From assembly GCA_028700625.1 (NCBI GenBank), contig JAQVSI010000004.1, positions 1-46,406 on the forward strand: a DNA stretch of 46,406 nucleotides. The letters are read 5' to 3'. The notes under the pieces are model-generated. The model did no database searches. It was not told the DNA's origin and saw only the letters and a program-made list of their open reading frames with translations. How positions within the stretch are numbered: position 1 is the stretch's first letter; every line of letters starts with the position of its first letter. The position numbers were made by a program, and so were the translations under genes. The stretch comes from Candidatus Shapirobacteria bacterium (lineage in GTDB: Bacteria > Patescibacteriota > Microgenomatia > UBA12405). Below are positions 38,487 to 45,325 of this stretch, in pieces.

Positions 38487-39407
38487 ATGTCAAAAAAAAC
38501 CTATCAAGTTGTTAAATTAATTTTTCAAATTATTCAAAATAAATCACGTTTTATTTTTTGGGTCACTATTCGTTTTATTTCTGCTATTTTCCCCTTAATT
38601 ACTATTTATCTCTTTTCCAAAACCATTAATTTAGTAGAGACTAAATCTGATTTTTCCACCATTTTTTTTTCAATCGTCATAATTTTTATTATTAGAATTA
38701 TTGATAATTTCACTCGAATTAAATCGGTTACTAAACTAGATGAATGTATTAGTGATATTGGTTTTGATGTTCATAATTATTTTATTGGTGATATTAAACC
38801 AGAAAATAAATTAGAAAGACATGAAAGTATTCAAGCTATTCTCAATTTTGCCGAAGCTACCAGCTGGACTCTTAGACTTTTTCGCCAACCTGGAATTGAC
38901 AGTATTATTTCTTTAATTTCTATTCCAATAATTATTCTTTTTGTTGATTTTAAGGTTTTTATTTTAGTAATTGCCTACATTATTGTTTACTACACGATTG
39001 ACTATTACACCACCCAGCATTATGTCAATTTTAAAGACATCCAAAATACTAAAACTGAAACTTATTATGCCAAACTCCAAGAAACAAATGATGTTGATCT
39101 GGAACAAAAAACTTTCAGTCGTCATTTCTCCCGTCTATCTAATTGGTGTTTTACGGAATGGTTTACTCTTCAAAATACAGCTGTCTTCTTTTATGTTTTA
39201 ATTTTTGCTTACCTTATTCTTTCTGTTTCCGGTGGCACTAAATTAATTTCTGAATTAGTTTTAATAATGAGTTATATTGGTTCTACTCAAACTTATTTAA
39301 ATTCCTTTTCAGAAATCAAAGACAGCCTAGCTGATATGTCTGTAGCCGTTGATCATCTTGCTAAAAATAAAGCTATCTCCGCCATCGATTTCGACGATCT
39401 AGTATAA
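38487..39407 (+). CDS. ABC-transporter-type membrane domain protein without ATPase domain
   Basis: A 306-aa protein with five to six hydrophobic helices arranged as in the type-1 ABC exporter membrane domain (a first pair at about residues 25-45 and 58-75, a pair at 135-160, and a last pair around 225-265), with long cytoplasmic loops between. The protein stops where the nucleotide-binding domain would begin (after DSLADMSVAVDHLAKN); no Walker motifs are present here or in the neighbouring genes. It could pair with an ATPase encoded elsewhere or have lost transport. TATACT lies 10 bases before the ATG. Confidence 0.65.
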   Translation: MSKKTYQVVKLIFQIIQNKSRFIFWVTIRFISAIFPLITIYLFSKTINLVETKSDFSTIFFSIVIIFIIRIIDNFTRIKSVTKLDECISDIGFDVHNYFIGDIKPENKLERHESIQAILNFAEATSWTLRLFRQPGIDSIISLISIPIIILFVDFKVFILVIAYIIVYYTIDYYTTQHYVNFKDIQNTKTETYYAKLQETNDVDLEQKTFSRHFSRLSNWCFTEWFTLQNTAVFFYVLIFAYLILSVSGGTKLISELVLIMSYIGSTQTYLNSFSEIKDSLADMSVAVDHLAKNKAISAIDFDDLV

Positions 39408-39408
39408 T
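39403..39408 (+). promoter_or_regulatory. -10 box, leaderless start of mutM
   Basis: TATAAT (within TAGTATAAT) ends 6 bases before the mutM ATG and overlaps the stop codon of the preceding gene. Confidence 0.7.
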
Positions 39409-39414
39409 TATAAT

Positions 39415-40347
39415 ATGCCAGAACTTCCGGAAGTTGAAGTTGTTCGACTTTTTCTAAACAGCCATTTAATTGGCAAAACCATTTCTAATTTGGAAATTAT
39501 TAGTCCTAAATCTTTTTCCGGTGACCCAAAAAAAATAATTAACCAAAAAATCATCAAAACATCTCGTATCGGTAAACAACTTTCTCTGCATTTAGCCAAT
39601 AATTTTATTTTACTTTTTCATCTAAAAATGACCGGACAGATAATATATAGTCCCCCTTCTTCAAGGGGGACCCCGAACCTTCGGGAGGGGGTTTCAACAC
39701 TCGGTCACCCGACACCACTCCATAGCTTTAGCGAAGGATGGCCCAATAAATCAACTCGTCTTGTTTTTACTTTTTCCAATAAATCTCAGTTATTTTTTAA
39801 CGATCAGCGCAAATTTGGCTGGGTTAAACTTTTAACTCCAGATGAGCTTTTTGATTATCAAAAAAATCTCGGACTAGACGTTTTAAGTTCTAAATTTACT
39901 TCCAAATATTTTTATAACCAGATTGAAAACACGTCCAGACCAATTAAAACAGTATTGCTCGATCAAAATAAATTTGCTGGCATTGGTAATATTTATGCCA
40001 ACGATGCTCTTTTTTTGGCCAAAATTAATCCTTCTACCTCTTCAAACAAAATTAATTTAAAAAAATCAGAATTACTAGTCCATTTTTTAAAAAAAATTAT
40101 GATGGATTCAATAAAAGCTGGTGGTTCTACTGCTAAAGATAATAAGTATATTCATCCAGATGGTTCAGCTGGTACCCATCAATTCAGTTTTCAGGTTTAT
40201 CAGCGAAATAATGAGCCTTGTTTAGTTTGCCAAACTCCCATTAAAAGAATTAAAATCGGCGGCCGTGGCACTTTTTATTGCCCTAAATGCCAAAAATATA
40301 ATCGTTCTGTCAAGAGAGATGCCCGAAGGACAGAGGGTTTAATTTAA
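39415..40347 (+). CDS. mutM: Formamidopyrimidine-DNA glycosylase
   Basis: A 310-aa base-excision repair enzyme that removes oxidised purines. It starts MPELPEVEVV, so the catalytic Pro and Glu are exposed after Met removal. RIGKQL holds the conserved Lys (54), and HLKMTGQ, FAGIGNIYANDALF, SFQVYQRNNEPC and the zinc finger Cys269/272/289/292 follow. Two family B repeats modify it. Residues about 79-112 are an insertion between MTGQIIY and the strand TRLVFTF; homologues have a short loop there. The last 17 residues after the zinc finger (YNRSVKRDARRTEGLI) are also repeat-encoded. All active-site residues are kept. Confidence 0.95.
   Translation: MPELPEVEVVRLFLNSHLIGKTISNLEIISPKSFSGDPKKIINQKIIKTSRIGKQLSLHLANNFILLFHLKMTGQIIYSPPSSRGTPNLREGVSTLGHPTPLHSFSEGWPNKSTRLVFTFSNKSQLFFNDQRKFGWVKLLTPDELFDYQKNLGLDVLSSKFTSKYFYNQIENTSRPIKTVLLDQNKFAGIGNIYANDALFLAKINPSTSSNKINLKKSELLVHFLKKIMMDSIKAGGSTAKDNKYIHPDGSAGTHQFSFQVYQRNNEPCLVCQTPIKRIKIGGRGTFYCPKCQKYNRSVKRDARRTEGLI
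39649..39695. repeat. Family B repeat, copy 18, in frame in mutM
   Basis: CCCCCTTCTTCAAGGGGG hairpin, second hairpin CCCCGAACCTTCGGGAGG, then GGGTTT. The next 60 bases (to about 39755) look like a further unrelated insertion, so the loop gains about 30 residues in total. Confidence 0.85.
40304..40340. repeat. Family B repeat, copy 19, at the mutM 3' end
   Basis: TCTGTCAAGAGAGAT, the element GCCCGAAGGAC and AGAGGGTTT. It encodes the C-terminal tail of MutM beyond the zinc finger. Confidence 0.78.
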
Positions 40348-40350
40348 CAA

Positions 40351-40379
40351 TTGACAAATTTTTTAATTCGGACTAAAAT
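40351..40379 (+). promoter_or_regulatory. Sigma-70-type promoter of the iscR-iscS fusion gene
   Basis: TTGACA (40351-40356), 17-base spacer, TAAAAT (40374-40379), then 8 bases to the ATG at 40388. It is the best complete promoter in the window and excludes the in-frame TTG start at 40379. Confidence 0.75.
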
Positions 40380-40384
40380 TGTCC
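40370..40384. promoter_or_regulatory. Putative Rrf2/IscR operator over the -10 box
   Basis: Inverted repeat GGAC-TAAAATT-GTCC, similar to the known E. coli type 1 IscR site (GACT-R-WWW-Y-AGTC core). It covers the -10 box and the start point of the gene that itself encodes an IscR-like domain, so autorepression is likely. Confidence 0.55.
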
Positions 40385-40387
40385 AAT

Positions 40388-41917
40388 ATGAATTTGTCAA
40401 CCAAGTCTCGCTATGGTCTCATGGCTTTAGCTAATCTTCTAAATCAAGATTGTTGTTGTTCTGTCAAGAAAATTTCCGAAGCAGAACATATTTCTAGTGA
40501 TTACCTTGAAAAAATTTTTTCTAAATTAAAAAAAGCTGGAATTTTAAAAGTCGAAAGAGGAGCTTGTGGTGGTTATTCCATTAACGGTGACCCTAAAAAA
40601 ATTACATTAAGTAAAGTTGTAAATGCCCTAGAAAAGGCAGAATTTACTTGTCCAGATTTTTGTACTTGTCAAAGTAAATCAGTTTGGCAAAAAATTCAAT
40701 CTGGGTTTGGTTATGTTTTAAGTTCTATTACCCTCGATCAACTGTCTAATTTCAAAAACAAATCAATTTATCTCGATTATGCTGCTTCTACTCCGGTTGA
40801 CTCTGAAGTTTTAGCCACCATGTTACCTTATTTTTCTCAAAATTATTCTGGTAACACTATGTCTCTTCATAAATACGGCAACAGTGCTTCTCAAATAGTT
40901 GAATCTTGTCGTCAAACTTTTGCTGATATTTTAAAAGTTAAATCTTCAGAGATTATTTTCACCAGTTCGGCCACTGAAAGTAACAATACCGTTCTAAAAG
41001 GAGTTGCTTTTGCCAACAAGTCCAAAGGTAAACACATTATTATTTCTTCAATTGAACACGATTGTGTTTTAAACAGTGCCAAATGGTTAGAAACTCAAGG
41101 TTTTGAAATCAGTCAAATTTCTGTCGATAAATTTGGTCTTTTAAATTTAGATGAGCTTAAAAAAACTATCCGCCCCGACACTATTTTAGTTTCTATAATT
41201 CACGGTAACAATGAAATCGGCACTATTCAAGATCTCGCTAGTATTGGTCAAATTTGTCACGATCGCGGAGTTTATTTTCACACCGATGCTTCTCAAAGTT
41301 TTACCAAAACTCCTATTAATTTATCTAAATTAAATATAGATTTATTAACTGCCTCTTCTCATAAAATTTACGGTCCCAAAGGAAGTGCTCTTCTCTACAT
41401 TAAAACCGGCACTAAAATTACACCTCTTCTTCATGGTGGCGGTCATGAGTTTGGTTTTCGTTCTTCCACTGTCAATCTTCCTGCCATTGTTGGTTTTACT
41501 AAAGCAGCCGAAATTGCCATCAAAAATTTTGATCAAGAAAAAGAAAAACTAACCAAAATTAGGGATTATCTAATTAATAATATTTTAAAAACTATTCCCG
41601 ATTCTCATCTTAATGGTCATCCTACTAAACGTCTTTTTAATAATATTAATATTTCTTTTGATCGAGTTGAAGGGGAGTCTCTTCTTTTAGAATTAGATTT
41701 TTTTGGAATTGCCGCTTCCACTGGTTCAGCTTGTTCATCTATGTCTCTCGAACCAAGTCATGTCCTACTAGCCACGGGTTTAAAATCAGAACAAGCTCAT
41801 GGCTCTCTTCGTTTTAGCCTTGGTCGTTTTTCTACCAAAGCCGAAGCGGATTATCTTTTAGAAGTTTTACCTCAAGTTATTAATAAATTTAGGGCACTTT
41901 CGCCTTTTAAAGGATAA
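40388..41917 (+). CDS. Fusion of Rrf2/IscR-type regulator with cysteine desulfurase (NifS/IscS)
   Basis: A 509-aa fusion. Residues 1-85 are an Rrf2-family winged helix (MNLSTKSRYGLMALANLL, ERGACGGYSING). Cys88, Cys92 and Cys94 (CPDFCTC) occupy the place of the Fe-S ligands of IscR. After a short linker, residues 126-509 are a complete class-V aminotransferase-type cysteine desulfurase: IYLDYAASTPVD, the PLP Lys326 in SSHKIYGPKG, HTDASQSF, and the catalytic Cys449 in STGSACSS. It would supply sulfur for Fe-S assembly while sensing cluster status. IscU follows 2 bases later with an AAAGGA ribosome site. These two functions are separate genes in the model systems I know. Confidence 0.93.
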   Translation: MNLSTKSRYGLMALANLLNQDCCCSVKKISEAEHISSDYLEKIFSKLKKAGILKVERGACGGYSINGDPKKITLSKVVNALEKAEFTCPDFCTCQSKSVWQKIQSGFGYVLSSITLDQLSNFKNKSIYLDYAASTPVDSEVLATMLPYFSQNYSGNTMSLHKYGNSASQIVESCRQTFADILKVKSSEIIFTSSATESNNTVLKGVAFANKSKGKHIIISSIEHDCVLNSAKWLETQGFEISQISVDKFGLLNLDELKKTIRPDTILVSIIHGNNEIGTIQDLASIGQICHDRGVYFHTDASQSFTKTPINLSKLNIDLLTASSHKIYGPKGSALLYIKTGTKITPLLHGGGHEFGFRSSTVNLPAIVGFTKAAEIAIKNFDQEKEKLTKIRDYLINNILKTIPDSHLNGHPTKRLFNNINISFDRVEGESLLLELDFFGIAASTGSACSSMSLEPSHVLLATGLKSEQAHGSLRFSLGRFSTKAEADYLLEVLPQVINKFRALSPFKG

Positions 41918-41919
41918 TT

Positions 41920-42372
41920 ATGTATTCCAAAAAAGTTTTCGAACACTTCAGAAATCCTCATAATTTCGGTTCTATGGACAATCCCACCGTCGTTGGTCAA
42001 GTTGGAAATTTGGCCTGTGGTGATGTTATGAAACTTTATTTAAAAATAGCCAAAAACAAACAAGGACAAGATTTTATTAAAGATATAAAATTTGAAACTC
42101 TTGGTTGTGCCGCTGCTATTGCCACTAGTAGCGTTGTTACCGATCTAACTAAAGGGAAAACTCTAACTGAAGCTTTAAAAATCACCAATAAAGACGTTGT
42201 TAAAGCTCTCGATGATCTTCCAACTATCAAAATTCATTGTTCTCTTTTGGCCATCGATGCTTTAACTGAAGCCATTTATTCTTTTTACAAAAAAACCAAT
42301 CAGCCTATTTCAGCTGATTTTGAACAAAAACATAATCGCATTATTAATTGCCAAACTCGTTTAAAACATTAA
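41920..42372 (+). CDS. iscU: Fe-S cluster scaffold IscU/NifU-N
   Basis: A 150-aa scaffold on which Fe-S clusters are built. The three ligand Cys residues and the Asp are in place: ACGD (C33, D35), LGCAAAIATSS (C63) and IHCSLLA (C107). It starts 2 bases after the IscR-IscS fusion gene with AAAGGA as Shine-Dalgarno, so the pair is one operon under the putative IscR-type operator. The C-terminus is a plain helix; the LPPVK motif used by HscA in E. coli reads LPTIK here, so chaperone binding may differ. Confidence 0.94.
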   Translation: MYSKKVFEHFRNPHNFGSMDNPTVVGQVGNLACGDVMKLYLKIAKNKQGQDFIKDIKFETLGCAAAIATSSVVTDLTKGKTLTEALKITNKDVVKALDDLPTIKIHCSLLAIDALTEAIYSFYKKTNQPISADFEQKHNRIINCQTRLKH

Positions 42373-42379
42373 AAATTGA

Positions 42380-42385
42380 TAGAAT
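42380..42385 (+). promoter_or_regulatory. -10 box, leaderless start of the CPVC membrane protein gene
   Basis: TAGAAT ends 6 bases before the ATG at 42392, within the 19-base gap after iscU. Confidence 0.6.
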
Positions 42386-42391
42386 AAATTT

Positions 42392-42850
42392 ATGTTTTTA
42401 GTAAAAACAGTCTACGCTCAATGTCCCGTCTGCATCGTTACTGTTGGTGGTGGCATGCTCATTGCTCAAAAATTAGGAGTAGATGACTTTTTGGTCTCTC
42501 TTTGGATTTCTGCTTTAAATACTGCCATTTCTTTTTGGTTAGCTCCTAAAATAAAAAATCGAATTTTAGGCAGTCCAATTATTCTTTCGCTTTTAATGCT
42601 TGGGTTTACTCTTTTTTATTTTTATTACACTAATCAAATTGGTGTCGTTACTAATAAAATTTTAGGTTTAGATAAAATTATTTTTGGTCAAATTTTAGGT
42701 CTTTTTGTTATGTTTTTTGGTATATTCATAGATCGCAAATCACGCAAATTAAATAGTGACAAAATTCTTTTCCCTTACCAAAAAGTTGTTTTTCCAGTTG
42801 GTTTATTAATTATTTTTACTTTACTATTTAAATTAATTTTAAAATTATAA
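42392..42850 (+). CDS. Small membrane protein with N-terminal CPVC motif, unknown function
   Basis: A 152-aa protein with a signal-like start (FLVKTVYAQ) directly followed by CPVCIVTVGGGM, then four to five hydrophobic helices (about residues 30-50, 62-80, 95-113, 130-150). The CxxC at the outer face, if the VYAQ site is not cleaved or is cleaved just before it, could bind metal or form a redox disulfide. I do not recognise a family with known function. It lies 19 bases after iscU but has its own -10 box; a link to iron or thiol chemistry is inference from position and from trxB nearby. Confidence 0.65.
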   Translation: MFLVKTVYAQCPVCIVTVGGGMLIAQKLGVDDFLVSLWISALNTAISFWLAPKIKNRILGSPIILSLLMLGFTLFYFYYTNQIGVVTNKILGLDKIIFGQILGLFVMFFGIFIDRKSRKLNSDKILFPYQKVVFPVGLLIIFTLLFKLILKL

Positions 42851-42852
42851 AT

Positions 42853-42906
42853 TAAAATCTCTCCCTTTATTAAGGGGAGATACCGGTTTATCCGGAGAGA
42901 GAATTA
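42853..42906. repeat. Family B repeat, copy 20
   Basis: CTCTCCCTTTATTAAGGGGAGA hairpin, second hairpin ACCGGTTTATCCGGAG, then AGAGAATT, between two plus-strand genes. Its end may provide the leader of the 175-aa gene. Confidence 0.78.
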
Positions 42907-42911
42907 AAACT

Positions 42912-43439
42912 ATGATTTCAAAAGACATCGAAAAATTTATTAATAACACTAAAAAATTAGAAAAAGGTCACCAACTAGACCTTTCTTCTGGTGAAGATTT
43001 ATCCTTAGCTATCATGAATTTAATTGGTATTGAGGAACATATGTTTTTTACTTCTCAAAAATTAGGTAACACTAAATATATTGACGTTTTAAACACTGCT
43101 CGTGAGATGCGAAAAGAATTAATGAAAAAGATTGTTAAAGAAGGTCAAGGTGAAGTTTGGTGTACCAGTAAACATCTTTTGTCAGCCTCCATGCGACTTA
43201 TGGAAGTCGGCACTAAAAGTTTAACTAAAGGTGACAAAAGAGAAGCTAATGATTATTTTAAAAAATCTTTTGATCTTTACAATCTTTTTTGGGGTTTAAA
43301 TCTAGGCCTAATTGATTCCAATATAGGAACACATCATGATGCGTTTGTATCAAAAAAAGAAAAACCTCTGGCTCAAAAAAGTTTAATGGGAACAATTGGT
43401 AAAACCATCAACAAAATTCTAGATTGTTGCCGAGAATAA
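42912..43439 (+). CDS. Helical cytoplasmic protein of unknown function
   Basis: A 175-aa protein with no signal or membrane segment and mostly amphipathic helix. Segments such as GIEEHMFFTSQKLGN, AREMRKELMKKIVKEGQGEV and KHLLSASMRLMEVGTKSL suggest a helical bundle. His and Cys residues (WCTSKH, GTHHDAF, and the terminal CCRE) could bind metal or a cofactor. I cannot name a family. It follows the CPVC membrane protein gene after a family B repeat and converges on the PspC gene with a 5-base gap. Confidence 0.6.
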   Translation: MISKDIEKFINNTKKLEKGHQLDLSSGEDLSLAIMNLIGIEEHMFFTSQKLGNTKYIDVLNTAREMRKELMKKIVKEGQGEVWCTSKHLLSASMRLMEVGTKSLTKGDKREANDYFKKSFDLYNLFWGLNLGLIDSNIGTHHDAFVSKKEKPLAQKSLMGTIGKTINKILDCCRE

Positions 43440-43444
43440 TAAAA

Positions 43445-43894
43445 TTATTTCTTAAACATTATAAAAATTCCAATCAAGATTAATAATCCTGGCCAGAAAA
43501 AATTCCACTCAATTATAATTGGCGATATTTGATTCCAAATAGCCACTAATCCTATTAATATTAAAATAATTCCTAAAATATTAATTTTTTTCATCTTCTC
43601 AATTTTAACATCCGATTTAATTTCTTTTGCTATCGTTTTCGCTTTATTTTTAACATCTTCAGTAAACTCTTTTACTTTTTCCTCTCTTTTAAATTCTTTT
43701 TCAGTACCAACTTCTTTTGGAACAACAAACCATAAAATTAGATAAATCAAAATTCCACTACCTCCACCTATTGCCAATAATACAAAAATTATTCTAATTA
43801 ACGAACTGTCTATTTTAAAATAATCAGCTAGACCACCACAAACTCCTGCAATCATATAATTTTCAATTGATCTAAAAATTTTTCTGTTATTCAT
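43445..43894 (-). CDS. PspC domain membrane protein
   Basis: A 149-aa protein. Residues 1-65 are the PspC domain (IFRSIENYMIAGVCGGLADYF, then a helix ending YLILWFVVPKE), a stress-response membrane module. A charged stretch (about 70-98) leads to two further helices (about 101-120 and 128-146), like the C-terminal part of LiaF-type or phage-shock-associated proteins. No other psp gene is seen. It lies directly downstream of the Crp/Fnr gene with its own leaderless promoter. Confidence 0.88.
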   Translation of the reverse strand: MNNRKIFRSIENYMIAGVCGGLADYFKIDSSLIRIIFVLLAIGGGSGILIYLILWFVVPKEVGTEKEFKREEKVKEFTEDVKNKAKTIAKEIKSDVKIEKMKKINILGIILILIGLVAIWNQISPIIIEWNFFWPGLLILIGIFIMFKK

Positions 43895-43896
43895 AA

Positions 43897-44541
43897 TTAA
43901 ATTCTAGCAATCTCTTTAATTTTTTCAATATTTTTTATAACTATCTTTCTACTTTTATTATAAAGATATCCTTGTTTTTGTAATTTTAAAATTTGTAAAG
44001 TTACTGTTTCTCTTGTTAAACCAGCCATGCTAGCCAAAACTCTATGTGGAGTATTGAAATTAATCAAAATTTCATCTCCCTTTTTTTCTCCAATTTCTCT
44101 AGCTACCATACAGATTAACCCTGCCACTTTACTAGCTGCGTCGCCAGCCACAATCTGTTGCCAGCTATTAGACAAATCGATTAAGTCCTCAATTAATTTT
44201 TCATTAACAGCTTTAAGTATTTCAGTGTCTTTTTCTATAAATTTTACAAATTCACTCATTGGCACTGCCCAAAGCTCAACTGAAGTTATTGCTTCCACAA
44301 AATATTTATTAGTCTTCTTATGAAGACCATTTAAGGCTGCACAAAAGAACAATGGTTTTAAACTGGGTAAACTTGCCTCTTTTCCATTATTAATCACATA
44401 GGCTCTTAAAAAGCCACTCTTTTCTATATAAGCAGTGTTTAAATTTTCTCCTGGTCTAAACAATACTTGCCCTTTTTTATATTTAATTAACTCAAATTGA
44501 CCAAAAAATGTTTCCAATTGTTTTTTTATTTTTTCGTTCAT
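43897..44541 (-). CDS. Crp/Fnr-family transcriptional regulator
   Basis: A 214-aa regulator. Residues about 15-115 form the cyclic-nucleotide-binding-like beta roll (YKKGQVLFRPGENLNTAYI), joined by a long helix to a C-terminal winged helix (MAGLTRETVTLQILKLQKQG). There is no N-terminal Cys cluster of the FNR type. The residues that bind cAMP phosphate in CRP are not clearly conserved, so the ligand is unknown. The ATG at 44541 is the first ATG; a GTG 12 bases upstream (44553) is an alternative. It is divergent from the GGDEF gene, which may be a target. Confidence 0.88.
   Translation of the reverse strand: MNEKIKKQLETFFGQFELIKYKKGQVLFRPGENLNTAYIEKSGFLRAYVINNGKEASLPSLKPLFFCAALNGLHKKTNKYFVEAITSVELWAVPMSEFVKFIEKDTEILKAVNEKLIEDLIDLSNSWQQIVAGDAASKVAGLICMVAREIGEKKGDEILINFNTPHRVLASMAGLTRETVTLQILKLQKQGYLYNKSRKIVIKNIEKIKEIARI
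43901..43906 (-). promoter_or_regulatory. Extended -10 box, leaderless start of the PspC gene
   Basis: TGCTAGAAT (extended -10) ends 6 bases before the ATG at 43894. The box overlaps the last codons of the Crp/Fnr gene. Confidence 0.65.
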
Positions 44542-44629
44542 AAAAATTTCCACGTTATTTAAAATTTAATTTGGGGGTATGCAAGAATTATATCATTTAT
44601 TTTTTCAAGTTTATTTACCTCTATTAATG

Positions 44630-44635
44630 TATACT
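44630..44635 (+). promoter_or_regulatory. Extended -10 box, leaderless start of the GGDEF gene
   Basis: TGTATACT (extended -10) ends 6 bases before the ATG at 44642. This argues against the in-frame ATG at 44579. Confidence 0.6.
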
Positions 44636-44641
44636 ATTCCC

Positions 44642-45325
44642 ATGGAAAAAGGTCAAAATGAAAGATTTACAGACAATCTCATTCCCCACTCTACCAAGGG
44701 AGAAGGTATTCGCCCTGAAAATGAACTAACTTATTTGCTTAAAACAGGTACTTTTACTGGATGTGGTACTTTAGACGCCTGTCTTAAATTTGATAGAAAA
44801 AGGCAAGAAGACCTTAATAAAATGTATAAAGATAAATTAACAGGTCTTTATAATCGCAATTTTTTAGAAGAAACCATTGAAAATTTTAAAATTAAAGACG
44901 AGTTGTCAGCTTTCATTTCTATTGATGTTAATGGTTTTAAAGAGACTAACGATCTTCATGGCCACAGAGTTGGAGATCTTTTATTAAAAAAAGTTTCTAA
45001 TGTATTAATTCAAAGTTTTAGGAAAGATGATCTCATTTTTAGAATGGGTGGTGATGAATTTGGAATTTTATTAGAAAATCTTAATTTTGAAAACAAATCA
45101 GACGATGATATTGAAAAATTTTTTATTGAAAGAATTAGAACAAATTGTCAAAAAGTTAACCAAGAAATAGAAAAAGAACAACATTCTCCTTTTTCAATCA
45201 ATGTTGCTATTGGTTTTTCTTTTATTGACCCAAAAACAGACACTAGTTTAACCGAAGTAATTGATCGATCAGATGTTTTAATGTATGAAGACAAAGAAAA
45301 ATCTAAATCATTTAAAAAATCTTAG
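44642..45325 (+). CDS. GGDEF-domain diguanylate cyclase-like protein
   Basis: A 227-aa protein. After about 60 polar residues the GGDEF domain runs from DKLTGLYNRNFLEETI (about residue 64) through FISIDVNGFKETNDLHGHRV to the intact active-site motif RMGGDEFGILL (about 135-145), and ends with a short C-terminal helix. An intact GGDEF suggests synthesis of cyclic di-GMP, but the second half is shorter than usual and no EAL domain or PilZ receptor is seen in the window. No membrane helix or sensor domain is present if the start is 44642. It overlaps the convergent GT39-like gene by 4 bases. Confidence 0.85.
   Translation: MEKGQNERFTDNLIPHSTKGEGIRPENELTYLLKTGTFTGCGTLDACLKFDRKRQEDLNKMYKDKLTGLYNRNFLEETIENFKIKDELSAFISIDVNGFKETNDLHGHRVGDLLLKKVSNVLIQSFRKDDLIFRMGGDEFGILLENLNFENKSDDDIEKFFIERIRTNCQKVNQEIEKEQHSPFSINVAIGFSFIDPKTDTSLTEVIDRSDVLMYEDKEKSKSFKKS

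Noticed and set aside
40379-40387. TTG start 9 bases upstream of the IscR-IscS fusion gene
   Set aside because: It lies at the end of the -10 box, upstream of the predicted transcription start, and the ATG at 40388 gives the standard Rrf2 N-terminus.
44579-44641. N-terminal extension of the GGDEF protein from the ATG at 44579 (a short hydrophobic stretch)
   Set aside because: An extended -10 box lies within it, 6 bases before the ATG at 44642. A GGGGG stretch before 44579 keeps the longer form possible but less likely.
44686-44715. CTCTACCAAGGGAG in the GGDEF gene as a further family B repeat
   Set aside because: Only one short arm pair fits and the tail module is missing, so it was not counted.
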